DNA from: Liolophura sinensis | Lineage: Eukaryota; Mollusca; Polyplacophora; Chitonida; Chitonidae | DNA: 60,000 nt | NCBI RefSeq assembly: GCF_032854445.1 | Contig: NC_088299.1 | Location: 17,231,608 to 17,291,607, forward strand | Reading direction: 5' to 3' | Part shown: positions 45,781-56,651 of the stretch, in pieces | How positions within the stretch are numbered: the stretch's first letter is position 1 | How the letters are laid out: each line of letters starts with the position of its first letter | Program-made: the position numbers and the translations under genes | Notes under the pieces: model-generated | The model's database searches: none | What the model was told of the DNA's origin: nothing | Seen by the model: the letters and a program-made list of their open reading frames with translations, nothing else

Positions 45781-46132
45781 AGCTTCATTTTGACTCAACA
45801 TTTCAGCATTTTATTATGCCATCATCAGGGGTGATGGTAGGAGTACACAAAATTCCCTCCTGGTGATAGCAGGAGTACACAAAGTTCACTCCTGGTGATG
45901 GCAGGAGTACACAAAGTTCGCTCCTGGTGATGGCAGGAGTACACAAAGTTCACTCCTTGCGATGGCAGGAGTACGCAAAGTTCACTCCTGGTGATGGCAG
46001 GAGTACACAAAGTTCACTCCTGGTGATGGCAGGAGTACACAAAGTTCACTCCTGGTGATGGCAGAGGTACACAAAGTTCACTCCTGGTGATGGCATAACA
46101 GAATGCTGAAATATAGAGTCAAACTGAAGCTT
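45781..46132. mobile_element. Foldback element with internal 32-bp minisatellite
   Basis: The left end AGCTTCATTTTGACTCAACA-TTTCAGCATTTTATTATGCC is matched in inverted form at the right end (positions about 46088-46132) over some 45 bases with few mismatches. Between them lie about eight units of CTCCTGGTGATGGCAGGAGT plus ACACAAAGTTCA. Each unit has the small inverted repeat CTCCTG/CAGGAG. Confidence 0.85.
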
Positions 46133-46134
46133 TT

Positions 46135-46690
46135 TGTGACATACATGTAAATCATACTTAAATGAACTTCTATTTTATGCAAATCCTCGAAATATCACAG
46201 AAGCTTCTGTGAAGAGCAATTTCCGGAATAAATGCCAATATCTGCCTTTCTGAGGAGATGCAATTAAATTATGTTCTATCGTATCTTCCTGGTCTCACCT
46301 GTCACACCCGTCACCGGGTGGGTATTCAGTTAGCCCTCTACAACTTACGAATCATAGGGTCAAAAACACATCTGCTTTCATTATTGCACCTTATTGTTTA
46401 AGGTAACTTTCAAGTGGATACAGTGTTTAAATAATTAAAAGACTTCTGAAGCAAAACTAGATTCCTTTCAATATAATTTATAAAATGCTGAAACAGTACA
46501 GATTTGCTTGTAGTATGACATGTATACATAAAAACTCTCTTGGAGTAAAATATAGTAGACCACACAAAGTATTTTGCTTGATTTTTCAGTCTTTCGTGTA
46601 AATACTTATTGCGTGGTATAATTGAGTGTAAGAATTTATCCTAAAGTTGCTTTATTTTATTTTCAATAGGTCGACTTTGTGGGACTTTCA
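46135..46690. other. Intergenic AT-rich sequence
   Basis: Nothing recognised in this stretch. Confidence 0.5.
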
Positions 46691-47520
46691 GAATATGTTC
46701 AGGATTAATATTATTCGGAATATTCTACTTATTATAATCAAAATTATCCTGATTTTTCGTAGATTGTAACATAGTATACCAAAACTTACAGAAAAAAAGA
46801 GTTTTATCTAAAAACAATTCATTTACCGTTGGGATTTCATTTAGTTTTCTGATGATCATGTTCTTATTGTTGACATTAGACCCCATATAGTTGGATACTG
46901 AATGTATGTAAGAATGTTATAATATTCTGAAAATTTGCATAGAAATAAAAACTTGTTTCCAACTCCATTGCAGTCATAAATATCTTTAATAAACCCGATT
47001 CCGGCCTCATACCACTCTTTATTAAAGAGGGATTTTGACCCCAGTAAAATATCTGAATTGTTCCAAAGTAGGTCATTATAAGGATCAAACTTCTCCACAG
47101 CTTTAACTTCAGACCAAGTTGAAAGTAGTTCTTTATAAAACATAGCTGCAGACGTGTTTAACTTTAACGGTTAACATAGTTATATTGCAAAAGAAAATCC
47201 AGACCACCAAAATACCTAAAGACGTCTGCGGCAGTTAATTTCCAGGAAGATCGTGTTTTAGAGAAAAACCGCGGTAACTATGAAAACCTTAGAGCTTTGT
47301 TATGTGCATAAAAATCTCTACCTTCAATGCCACATTCATTGGGTTCTTTACAAAGGACTGATCTCTTTATCCTTTCCAAGTCGATAATTCCGAATAAACT
47401 GGAATATTTCTTTGTTTATTTGTACATTTTAGGCATAGGTAGAGATGTACGTAAGCCTGGAAAGCCCATCTCCTAAAGTAAAACTTCTGCCAAAAATGTT
47501 TCTTGATGTCCACATCTCAA
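46690..47520 (-). pseudogene. Decayed LINE retrotransposon fragment (C-terminal half of ORF2)
   Basis: On the minus strand and with several frame changes, LINE-like phrases appear in order: SRNIFGRSFTLGDGLSRLTY (about 47500), INKEIFQFIRNYRL, then IKRSVLCKEPNECGIEGRDF (about 47350), YFGGLDFLLQYNYV, FDPYNDLLWNNSDILLGSKS with KEWYEAGIGFIKDIYD (about 47050), and NEIPTVNELFLDKTLFF (about 46800). This order matches the segment after the reverse-transcriptase palm in Tx1/L1-like LINEs. Frameshifts and stops show that it is dead. Confidence 0.75.
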
Positions 47521-48600
47521 ACGTTTTTCTCACTTTTCTCAACGTGTGTTTCGTGAGCTGTGTTTCGCTGTACGAAACTTAATGAATGTACATGTCTAAC
47601 AAGAGTTACCTTCCATACCCTTTGGTTTCTCAGTGGCTTGGGGAAATGGTCAAATGTCCCAGATGATAATACAAGACAGAGGGCCAGATTTAGATTGAGC
47701 TGAGCGTCAACATGTTTCTTTACGACAGTGTACAACGCCTATATCCACCGTTCTTTCGCAGATACTGCACATGTATTTATAGACACCATTACAATAAAGG
47801 AAAATGTATCCTCACACCAATCTTCCGGAGAGAATATTTTACAAATTTTATCGATAATATGAGGGTCCTGTTTTTTGGACACTAAGACTTCTTTACCTGA
47901 GTCCGACAATTGTCTGTACAAGAACTCAGGATTTAAGCTAAAGAAAAGTCAAAGGTCAAAGTTTCTATGTATCCAAACGTGGGAATGGTCACATGTTGTT
48001 AGGCAGTGTGGTGTAAAGACCCATGCAGATTGTGAACGGTATCCATTTTTCTGTGACACCATTTATAACTTATGTGAAGTTTTGTGCTGTATCTCCTTCC
48101 CGAATAGAAGATATTCCACGAAAAATGATGCAAACTGAAATGATTTTTAAAAATTAATGACATTCTATGAGGGTATATGGGTGTGTTTGGCACCAACGGT
48201 TGAAAGGGTAGCAATGCCACATCCTAACATTTAAAACCAGACTATGGAACAGTTACCTGCAAAATGGATCCTAGCAAGTACAGATCGTCTTTAAATGTAG
48301 GAGTTTTATTTCATTAACAACATCATTTAGGAACAGAGGGGATCTTATTATACAAAGAACGGATACAACTGGACCCGGGGAGACGTTGGAAGATTCCAAA
48401 ATGTTCCATACAGTTAAAGGTTATGTACTTTATGTATCCTCACACCAGTATCCTCACTTCCAGTCGTAGAGCATTGGTTATACTTAGTTCTAGCCCGTCC
48501 ATCCTATTACGCTCTTTCTGAAAAAGCGCTACGAAAACAACCGTGATGTTTTGTCATGTGACCATATCTAACACCAACATATTAGTTGAAGTCTAAAGGC
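47521..48600. other. Intergenic; possibly more LINE remnant
   Basis: Short open frames on both strands but no phrase could be tied firmly to a family. Confidence 0.4.
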
Positions 48601-49015
48601 TGAATGTCATATTAATGTCAAATGTTCCAGGCCTACATGTAGATAATGTCAAACGCTAAAGTAAATAACAAAGGTGTCATGTCAGAGCAAAATGAAATGT
48701 TCCATGCCAGAGCAAGGCCAAATGATCCATGCTAGAGTAAGGTCAAATGTCCTATGCCAGGGTAAGGTCAAATGTTCGAGACCAGAGCAAGAACAAATGC
48801 TCCATATGAAAAGATGAAAAGTTCCACACCATATTAAGATCAAACGTTCCACGCCAGAGTAAGATCAAATGTTTCATGTCAGAGATTCATGTCATTAAAT
48901 GTTCCACGTCACAATAAAATCAAATGTTCCATGCCACAATAAGGCCAAATGTTCCATACCAGAGTAAGGTTAAATGTTCCATGCCAGAATATGTTCAAAG
49001 TTTAAAAGTTCCATA
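48600..49015. repeat. Degenerate tandem repeat of about 24 bp
   Basis: Variants of CAAATGTTCCATGCCAGAGT followed by AAGGT. Substitutions are frequent, so this is an old array. Confidence 0.8.
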
Positions 49016-49521
49016 TTACTAATAGGTCACATCAAAAACTCGTATTATACGTGTTTATTGTTGTACTGATGACTTTCTTATTTATAGAACAATGGTTGGA
49101 AGAAACCGATAACCCCTGAGGAAACCACTGCCCTATGTCACGTAGTTGATATGCCCGCTGACTGTATGTCGCAGCACAGCCTCAAAACGTGGTTTCGAAT
49201 TCGGGACTCTTGCTCAGGGGCTTGGTGAGTCAGAGACGACCCTTTGGAGGAAAGTATAGAATACGATACAAAAACCCTATTTGCCTTCAGAAAATTGCCT
49301 AAATGCGTGTGTTTATCACTGATTTGGGTCAGGATATTTCAGCTGTGAGTAAATGTTGTCGCAACAAGTCCAATTCATGACTTCTTTTAATTTTAAATAT
49401 CATTTCGGAGCCTCGTCTGACATCTAACATACCATATTGTCATTTTTCTCCATTGGGCCATAAATCGGTAGTTTACGCAGGGAAATACGTTGTCCTCTAT
49501 TCATAGAACCAGAAGCCCATT

Positions 49522-49608
49522 ACCTAGAAGTATGCCTAGGCAATGTCTTACCTAGAAGTATGCCTAGGCAATGTCTTACCTAGAAGTGTGCCGAGGCAAT
49601 GTCTTACT
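49522..49608. repeat. 28-bp tandem repeat, 3 units
   Basis: The unit is CCTAGAAGTATGCCTAGGCA followed by ATGTCTTA. Confidence 0.85.
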
Positions 49609-49979
49609 TAGAAGAAATTCCCTATACCTAGCTTCCACGGCATATTAAACATGTTACTTCATTTGTAGAAGCTCGCGAACCCATTGACTGTTTTTGCATT
49701 TCCACGCAACTCTAAAACAATTGCTATCAAAGACATTGTCACCCTTTTACAAAACTCTCCGTTGTCGTAATTTTTTATGTCCATTTCAACACAGCCGCGT
49801 TTGGAACGTCTTTCCCGTCATGCAGCAGACGTTCGCTGCGCAGTAGAGAAAAAAAATACATTGCTGCGTAGATACTTCACATAATGTGTTAGACACCGAA
49901 GAAAAGTGTGAAGAGCCGTAGCTGTAGGGAAGTTGAATACTTCTAGATAATGGACTTCTGATAAAACTGACCTCCATGG

Positions 49980-50061
49980 TAGTAGAGAAAAATTCTTGCG
50001 TAGTTAGTTGTACAACAATCAAGCAGAAAAATAAAAATAAGCTGAACAAATCCGTGCGCAT
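49980..50061 (-). CDS. Possible signal-peptide exon of an unknown gene
   Basis: From ATG 50061 the minus strand reads MRTDLFSLFLFFCLIVVQLT, then TQEFFSTTME, followed by a donor-like GAG|GTCAGT (phase 0). The hydrophobic core looks like a secretion signal. No partner exon was found, and the phase does not fit the phase-1 three-finger exons. It may be chance. Confidence 0.2.
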
Positions 50062-50339
50062 ACAGGAAGAAATGTTGGTCTAGTTATACGTGCTAAGAAC
50101 AAAAATACCTAAATTTGAAGACGACAACAACGAATATTTATTACTAAAAACGTTAAACATACATGAGTACACAACATATAGAGGATGGACTGGTTAAATG
50201 AAATGATAGTAACACAACAAATTAAAAATATATCTTTAGTTCAGATTAATGCCCATAAACAGGGGGGAGTAGGGGTGTGGGAAAATGGTCAATCACAGTC
50301 CCTGAATCAGTTACGGAAATGAATATATTTATACATAAT

Positions 50340-50440
50340 TCCATATCAATACACTCTGTCCGGTTTCGTCCCACCATCCACGCATCAGTGAAATATTCTT
50401 GAGTACGGCTTAAAACACCAATCAAATAAGTAAATAAATA
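50340..50440 (+). mobile_element. SINE 3' fragment
   Basis: Contains TCCGGTTTCGTCCCACCATC, CAGTGAAATATTCTTGAGTA and CACCAATCAAATAAGTAAAT. The 5' part is missing. Confidence 0.65.
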
Positions 50441-51536
50441 TTAACACAATATATTGAAAACACATTCAAACACGTCAAATCCTTCCACTAGACTACCTTC
50501 CAAGTCAAAACATCCGTGCGTAGTTTTGACAGGGGAAACTTCTATCTTTTATCCTACCGGTATTAAGAACAAAAAATAAATGCAAAAAGCGTCAGTCGAT
50601 GGTTTGCAGGAGTAGCGTGTATGGGTCAAAGACTGAAATGAAAACATTCGCCACTGGGAAGAATATTTCGTAGCCATTTTGAACTACAAACGGAAGGAGT
50701 TAAAGCAAACAGTGCAGAGAACATACAGCCACTGCTCGGAAGTCCCCCAGTCCTCCAGGAGAAATAGCTTTTTCTACTGATTTGCCTCCTACCTACAGAG
50801 ATTCTGCCTGACACACCCGTTTTACCACAGTCGAGCTGATAATCACTGTTTGTCGAGTGAAAATATACTCACCAGTACAATTCGAGCTAAAACTGAACAA
50901 AATTAGAGTAAATCAATCGCTGGACGCGCACTGTCATAAGTGTTTTATGCAAATGGTGGTCATGATCTGAGGGAATGGATAATTTTGGCAAGTTTTGGTT
51001 TTAGACCATCTTTAGCTCTCAAGAAACCTTTGTTATTTGTGTCAATAAAAAATAGACTATGCCTGTGCTGTTAAGGATATGAGTTCTCATCAAAATGACT
51101 ACAAAATGATAAAGGAACGCTCTCCATACAGGCCACCAGGGTCTGTTCTGTACATGCAAACAAAAGTGAAAGGCGGCAGACTCAAGAGGAGATAACTCCT
51201 ATCTCCAAGGAGGAACAGATTTCATACGGGGCTGATATAGCTTTCTTCCTTACTGCGTGGTTAAGGTTTTTGTCTCGTGCAGCCACTGCTGTCAGAGTTG
51301 AATAGTCGTGCCGTGTGAATCAGACACCTACATGTATTTGAAAATATTTTAAGACAGTTGAGAAACACAAATGGGGGATGTTAATGGTGCAATTAAGCAG
51401 AAAAACAGGGATAGATTACTTTAATATGTGCAGCTGTACATCCATTGATGCGGGCCTGTCTAGATTCAGTAGCTGATTGGTTGCCTTACGTGACGCCACA
51501 GATGTTACCGTAGAAATAAATCGTGTGATCAAAAGT
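50441..51536. other. Intergenic sequence
   Basis: Nothing recognised. Confidence 0.5.
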
Positions 51537-51670
51537 CAGGATCCGGTTTCACGAAGCAGCCTTAACGTTACGTTCACGTAACTACCACGGGTATCAACAC
51601 TGTAGGCATTAAGCGGTTGTGGTAGTTCCGAGCTCGTAACGTTAAGAGAATTTCGTGAAACTGGGCCCTG
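51537..51670. mobile_element. Hairpin MITE, 134 bp
   Basis: Left arm phrases GGTTTCACGAA, CTTAACGTTACG and AACTACCAC are found inverted in the right arm as GTGGTAGTT, CGTAACGTTAAG and TTCGTGAAAC, in mirrored order and at similar spacing. The whole element is a near-continuous stem of about 50 bp with a short loop around 51595-51610. Confidence 0.85.
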
Positions 51671-53084
51671 AATCTCGGATTCATGTCTCGTTCGAAGCAT
51701 GGATAGTTTCGATAGAAATGATCTGTAAGCCGAATAATGGGGGAATCGTTATGTCTAAATGTACGACAATAACGAATAACGCATAACGTCGTACTGTGAT
51801 GATGTCAGTAAGCTGGTCCATACAAATATGGATATGGTCAGGGTGGTTTGCTAACCACCCTTAATAAAATGTATAAAAACCAGGCCCTGGTACAGGCCCT
51901 AGTTAACGTAATATTCCTCTTAAATCACACCCCCTGGTGTAAATCCCATCTTTCGGCAGGGTGGTGCTGCCATGCGGGGTCATCGCTATATATAAACATG
52001 CGTAAACTGAGACAGATCTGACACCGTGAGCGTATGTCCGAAATGAAAACGAAATGCACTGAAAGTGGCGTGCAACGCCATATGGACAGGCGCGTATACG
52101 TTATGACGTTACCATAACCTGGATGAAAACGTCTGAACATGGCCGGTGGAAATAGTTCTCATTTGGGTTAACAGTTTTAACAGTTCTCATCAGTGTAAAC
52201 CATTCACTACTGGAAAGAGTTCTCACCTAGGTATACCGTTTTAACATTGGTCGAAACAGTTCTCACGTGAGTAAACCGTTTAAAAAACACCAGTAAAACG
52301 TGTGGTTAAAGTCCCTTTTCCGATATCAGCAGTCTTCATGACCTCTGTGCCGAAAACAAAGTTTCGGAAACCAGCAAAAACGTTACAAAACCTCAGAGAA
52401 ATAAAATGTGTTACGCGCGGTATGTTAGGCTGGAGCAATCACAGTGGACTGTATACAAGGTACTAACGTTAAACTTTCTTACCGCTGCGTAGTAGTATGA
52501 CGTTTAAGTGTGTTTGGAGTGGACAGTGAGGCAAGACTGGAGATGTAGGTTCATTCGTACAGAGCCATGCCAGTCTTGTAATACACAGCTATATACAACC
52601 ACATCCGTAAACCATAGGTCTATGTCTCAAAGGCCGTCAATCAAACAGCGACGAGACAACATGCGTAAATAAAATGTCTGCATGTACATACTGTTATAGA
52701 TCAAACACGGATGAGCGGGATACTGTGACATTTTTCGGCTGTTGCATTCTGGAATGTGGCTTTATCCTTTCACTCATAGATTGTGAATCCCGTGTGATAC
52801 GTGGTGTCACTTTAATTATGTAGCATGTTATATGTATAGGGATTATAAGAAATAAGGAGTTTAATAAGAAGTGCAAGAAATAATTTGTCAGTGACTACAT
52901 GTAAGTGCAAGTAACCTTATGCAAATTTAGGCGTCGCGATAGTCTTCATTTACAAATCGTATGCTACATATAATAGGTGTTCAAGGTCAATAATCGCCCT
53001 TCCAAAACCACAAGAAATCAAGACGGATTCTTTTAAATTTAAATTGTCAAGAGTGATTTATTTTCCGATGTCGGAATTTATTAA
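51671..53084. other. Intergenic sequence
   Basis: Nothing recognised except a short local repeat of GTTCTCA and TTTTAACA phrases near 52150-52280. Confidence 0.5.
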
Positions 53085-53160
53085 GTTGATTGTTGTTTAA
53101 CGCCATAATCAAGAATATTTTCACTGATATACGATGGCCGTCAGTTTTAAGGGTGACTGA
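53085..53160 (-). mobile_element. Diverged SINE fragment
   Basis: TTGATTGTTGTTTAACGCCA then CAAGAATATTTTCACTGATA, the tail-proximal part of the AAAT-tailed SINE family, inverted. Confidence 0.55.
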
Positions 53161-53884
53161 AACTGAAGTGCTAAATGATGCCGGTAAGAAGAAAGGAATG
53201 TGCTAGGGTCGTCCACATACACATAATCCAAATGGTGCGCAATATATGTAGTTTATATGTTGTCCTAAATGAAACACGCGTGTCTCAGCTGCACTTTGAT
53301 GACAAAACTTCACATTTCCAGACTAAAGAGTGAGCAGCGAAACAGTGGCCAAGTTTCAAATATGTTCCTTTGTTAGGTGATCCCAGTTCCCGCTGATTTG
53401 GCTGTAGATGTAACTCAGGAGGTTTATCGTTTCCCTGGTGAAATGCGGGGGTTTGCTGGCTCGGCAGCTAATTCCAGAAAGACATTTTTGTCTACTTCAA
53501 AATTTATGTTATCGTCACATTGCTTAGTTTTCGTTACTCGCAGTTGAAGTTTGGTGCAATTGTAATTCCTAAGGCCCAACAATAAACTCTAAACTCATAT
53601 TTCAAGTCTGGACTTAAGTCAGAAATGACTGTGGAAATGACCCGTATCCTTTCACGTAGCACATGTAAGCACATGTAAGCTAGTCGTGACTGCTAAGGAC
53701 TATGTACGGTGATCAGTATGATGACAGGTAGATGTGGGATATGCTTCATTCTTTCAGTTTAGTTTCTTGACTACAACGCTAATGTGGAAGCAAATCTGTA
53801 AATATGACAAAATGCTCTCAGGGCAGGATAACACTATAGATATACTCTTGAAGTTTTCGACTATGAAGTGAAAATTAAAAAGTT

Positions 53885-54150
53885 ATCTTCGGTGGCTTAA
53901 TGGCTAGAACGTCAGCCTCCAAGTCGGGAAACCCGAAATCAAAGTCTGGGCATGCCTAAGGTTTTTAAAATGGTACTTGTTGCTGCCTCGCTTGGCGCTC
54001 AGCATTGAAAGATTAGAGGAAGGAAATCTGTGTGACACCAGACATGACACCTCACTCAGTCAAGTTACACTGAAGTCGAGTCAACCAATTCTGTTTCCTT
54101 GCTCTAACCCCTCAGTGCTGAGCACCAAGCGAGGCGGCAACAAGTACGAT
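53885..54150. mobile_element. Two SINE halves in inverted orientation
   Basis: The plus-strand head GGTGGCTTAATGGCTAGAAC...GGGAAACCCGAAATCAAAG (tRNA-like) leads to GTTGCTGCCTCGCTTGGCGC and TCAGCATTGAAAGATTAGAG. The segment 54088-54145 is the inverted partner (CTCAGTGCTGAGCACCAAGC, GAGGCGGCAACAAGTACGAT). The two arms would form a stem of about 50 bp. Confidence 0.75.
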
Positions 54151-54332
54151 ATTTTAAGTGTTTGGTATAAATGTAATTTAACTGTGTCCAAGGTAATTTA
54201 ACGATATGCTGACGCCTAACACGTTGCATATTAACTCATATGGCTGCCTGTGTCCAATGTAATTTAATGATATGCTGACTTGTGTGGTTAATGTGTTCAT
54301 GCTACGCTTAAAAAAACAACAGAAAACGGGAA

Positions 54333-54416
54333 AGCAATTGTAGGAATCGAACTCCCGCTCTGAAGTGTCAGCTTTTTTTTGTAAGGTGCCAAGCTATGCT
54401 ACCTCCACAGGCCATG
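54333..54416 (-). mobile_element. tRNA-like sequence (SINE head or tRNA pseudogene)
   Basis: The minus strand reads GGCCTGTGGAGGTAGCATAG then CTTGGCACC (A-box region), and GGGAGTTCGATTCCTACAAT (B box). The acceptor stem does not pair convincingly and the middle contains an A run, so it is not called as a functional tRNA. Confidence 0.5.
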
Positions 54417-54533
54417 GATCCTAGCGAATAAAATGTAATCAATTACTATCATGCTGAATATATACTACCAATAGTCTGAGCAAATTTTGTTTTAGATTCA
54501 TGAAAACATGATTGTGAGAATCAACATGATAGT

Positions 54534-54762
54534 TCGGAATAGTTTACAACACTCTAGGTTGATATCATACGTGTATAGTTTACAACACTCTAGGTTGATA
54601 TCATACGTGTATAGTTTACATCATTCTAGCTTGATATCATACGTGTATAGTTTACAACACTCTAGGTTGATATCATACGTGTATAGTTTACAACATTCTA
54701 GATTGATATCATACGTGTATAGTTTACAACACTCTACTTTAATATCATACGTGTATATGTGC
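54534..54762. repeat. 36-bp minisatellite, 6 units
   Basis: The unit is TAGTTTACAACACTCTAGGT followed by TGATATCATACGTGTA. Its length, divisible by 3, leaves open frames on both strands. Confidence 0.92.
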
Positions 54763-56651
54763 AAATAATGTTTTTCACCTAACATTTTAATATTTATGTT
54801 TGTTAGGGGAATTCCCCTCAGGAAGTAGAATCGGCTTTTAGCGACTCTTAGTCTTCTGATAAAACAAAAAGCATGAATCATAATACTCTAACTTTTCACA
54901 TGAATCATAAATCTTATAAATATAAAAACAACAATTTACGTTCGAGTAATTTTTTTCTGTTTTTATCTAAGAAACAGTTCATAACTGCACCACCATGGGA
55001 TTATTTCTCCTCTAATTGCATGGGGTTCTGTGGTGTGAAGATGTTACTACGGTACAGTTTTGGAATTATGGTCAACTCTCTAAGTAGTATCCAAATCCGC
55101 TAGTGCTTTGTGCTGATTAGATTATTTTCATAATAAAGGAAACCAGAGCAGCGACCACAGTGAGATAGTTGACAAAGGGCAACATGTGATTCGTGAGATT
55201 AGTTGGAGTTTTCTTCTAACTTTTCATTTAAATGCTTAAATAAATTTTTAGGAACATACACGCCCCAGCACGGTGTCCAGAGTACGTTTTATTATTCTAT
55301 TACTCTTAAGTTCTATTCCCGGTAAAAATTACAGAAAATAGCGCCTATTATGTGTATGCATCAGCCCGTCAGTCTATAGATGAATCGCCAATGACCAAGA
55401 GATCGTGTGTTTTAGTCCAGCTCAAACTGCCTCAGTAGGGGCTAGATTTAAGACAGGGCCTTTGTGGGATTGGTACACCTCATCCTGTTTTTTTTTTCAC
55501 CCCTAAACCTGAATAATAACGCCAAGCGCACAAAAATGCTGACTGTGCCTGTTAGCCATAATTAGATAATTAGAATAAATCAAATAAATCTCACATAATA
55601 CAATGTTGTCAATTTGCTTAATCTAACTAAGATGACATAGTCAATCCCTATGCAGCGGTGATGCCTCCACCTGACAGTAATCAGCTTCATGTCTGTCTGT
55701 CTCTTTTTTTTTTTCGTGCCGAAATGTCTCTGTAGCCGAAATGTCGATTAGCTATTTGTTGTGTATACGACCGATATGTAGCGGGTCATATTGTCGTGAG
55801 TTTCCTCAAACGTAGTATAATTACTTGCATTAACTGTCCACATTTCGTGTATATGTAGAAATCCCACTCTCACTCCCCTAAATATCTCACCCACGAACAT
55901 CACAACAGGCGCTTACAGATCATCGCCTTAAATATCCTTTTTCCGAAATAAAACACACGTGTAAACAAACTGTCGCAAGATCAAAACGATTTGACACCTT
56001 TGAATATCTCGTCGCCGCGTCAATAATTCGGAGATGCTTTTTAAGTCATGTTTCGTATCTTCTTACAGAAAAAAGAACTGACAAAATAAACAATGTAGTG
56101 CGGCTAAGATGACTTATACAGCATAGTTACTTTTGTTCAGAACGTTTCGCTTCTTTAAGGTTTTGTCTGAATACGCTATGTCAGAAGTAATATAGTTTCA
56201 TGACATGTTTACTGCCATTTGTTAATATGCGATCTAATGAGTGTAGCCCGAAGCGATGCTGTGTCCCAGCTTTTTGTGTCTCATCTTTACAACTGGAGCC
56301 TATCCAAAATCACACGAACTCCGAGTAGCCTTCCGAAACAGATGTATGTTTGTTTTTATTGTTTGTTTTTTTTTTTGGTTTAGTTCAACCTGACAGACAA
56401 CGGCTATTGCTTCAGGCAGCACACTGGCGTATAAGCACGCAAGTGTATGCAAATGGGCTGAAACCTTGTAAGATGCTAGGATAACAGTTTGATTATACTT
56501 CATCAGCGTGGCTAGGCCCATGTAGTGCTTCTGTCACTTTCTGACGCTTGGTAGGACCATGCAGAATGCCTTCAAATCATCTGGAATCTAAAAGATACCT
56601 CCAACAATAGACAAGTCATTCTGCAGGGACAAGTAAATGTAAGTCCAAAAC
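54763..56651. other. Intergenic and 5' flank of the Toll-like receptor gene
   Basis: No exon was supported. A possible 5' UTR acceptor (ATTCTGCAG|GG at about 56617-56627) precedes the TLR start. No TATA box could be assigned. Confidence 0.45.

Noticed and set aside
49786-50061. Alternative signal-peptide exon for the three-finger gene
   Set aside because: Its likely donor is phase 0 while all three-finger exons need phase 1, and a well-fitting phase-1 signal exon exists at 42307-42370.
54333-54416. Functional tRNA gene on the minus strand
   Set aside because: B-box and A-box-like parts are present, but the stems do not pair and an A run disrupts the anticodon region. A SINE head or pseudogene is more likely.
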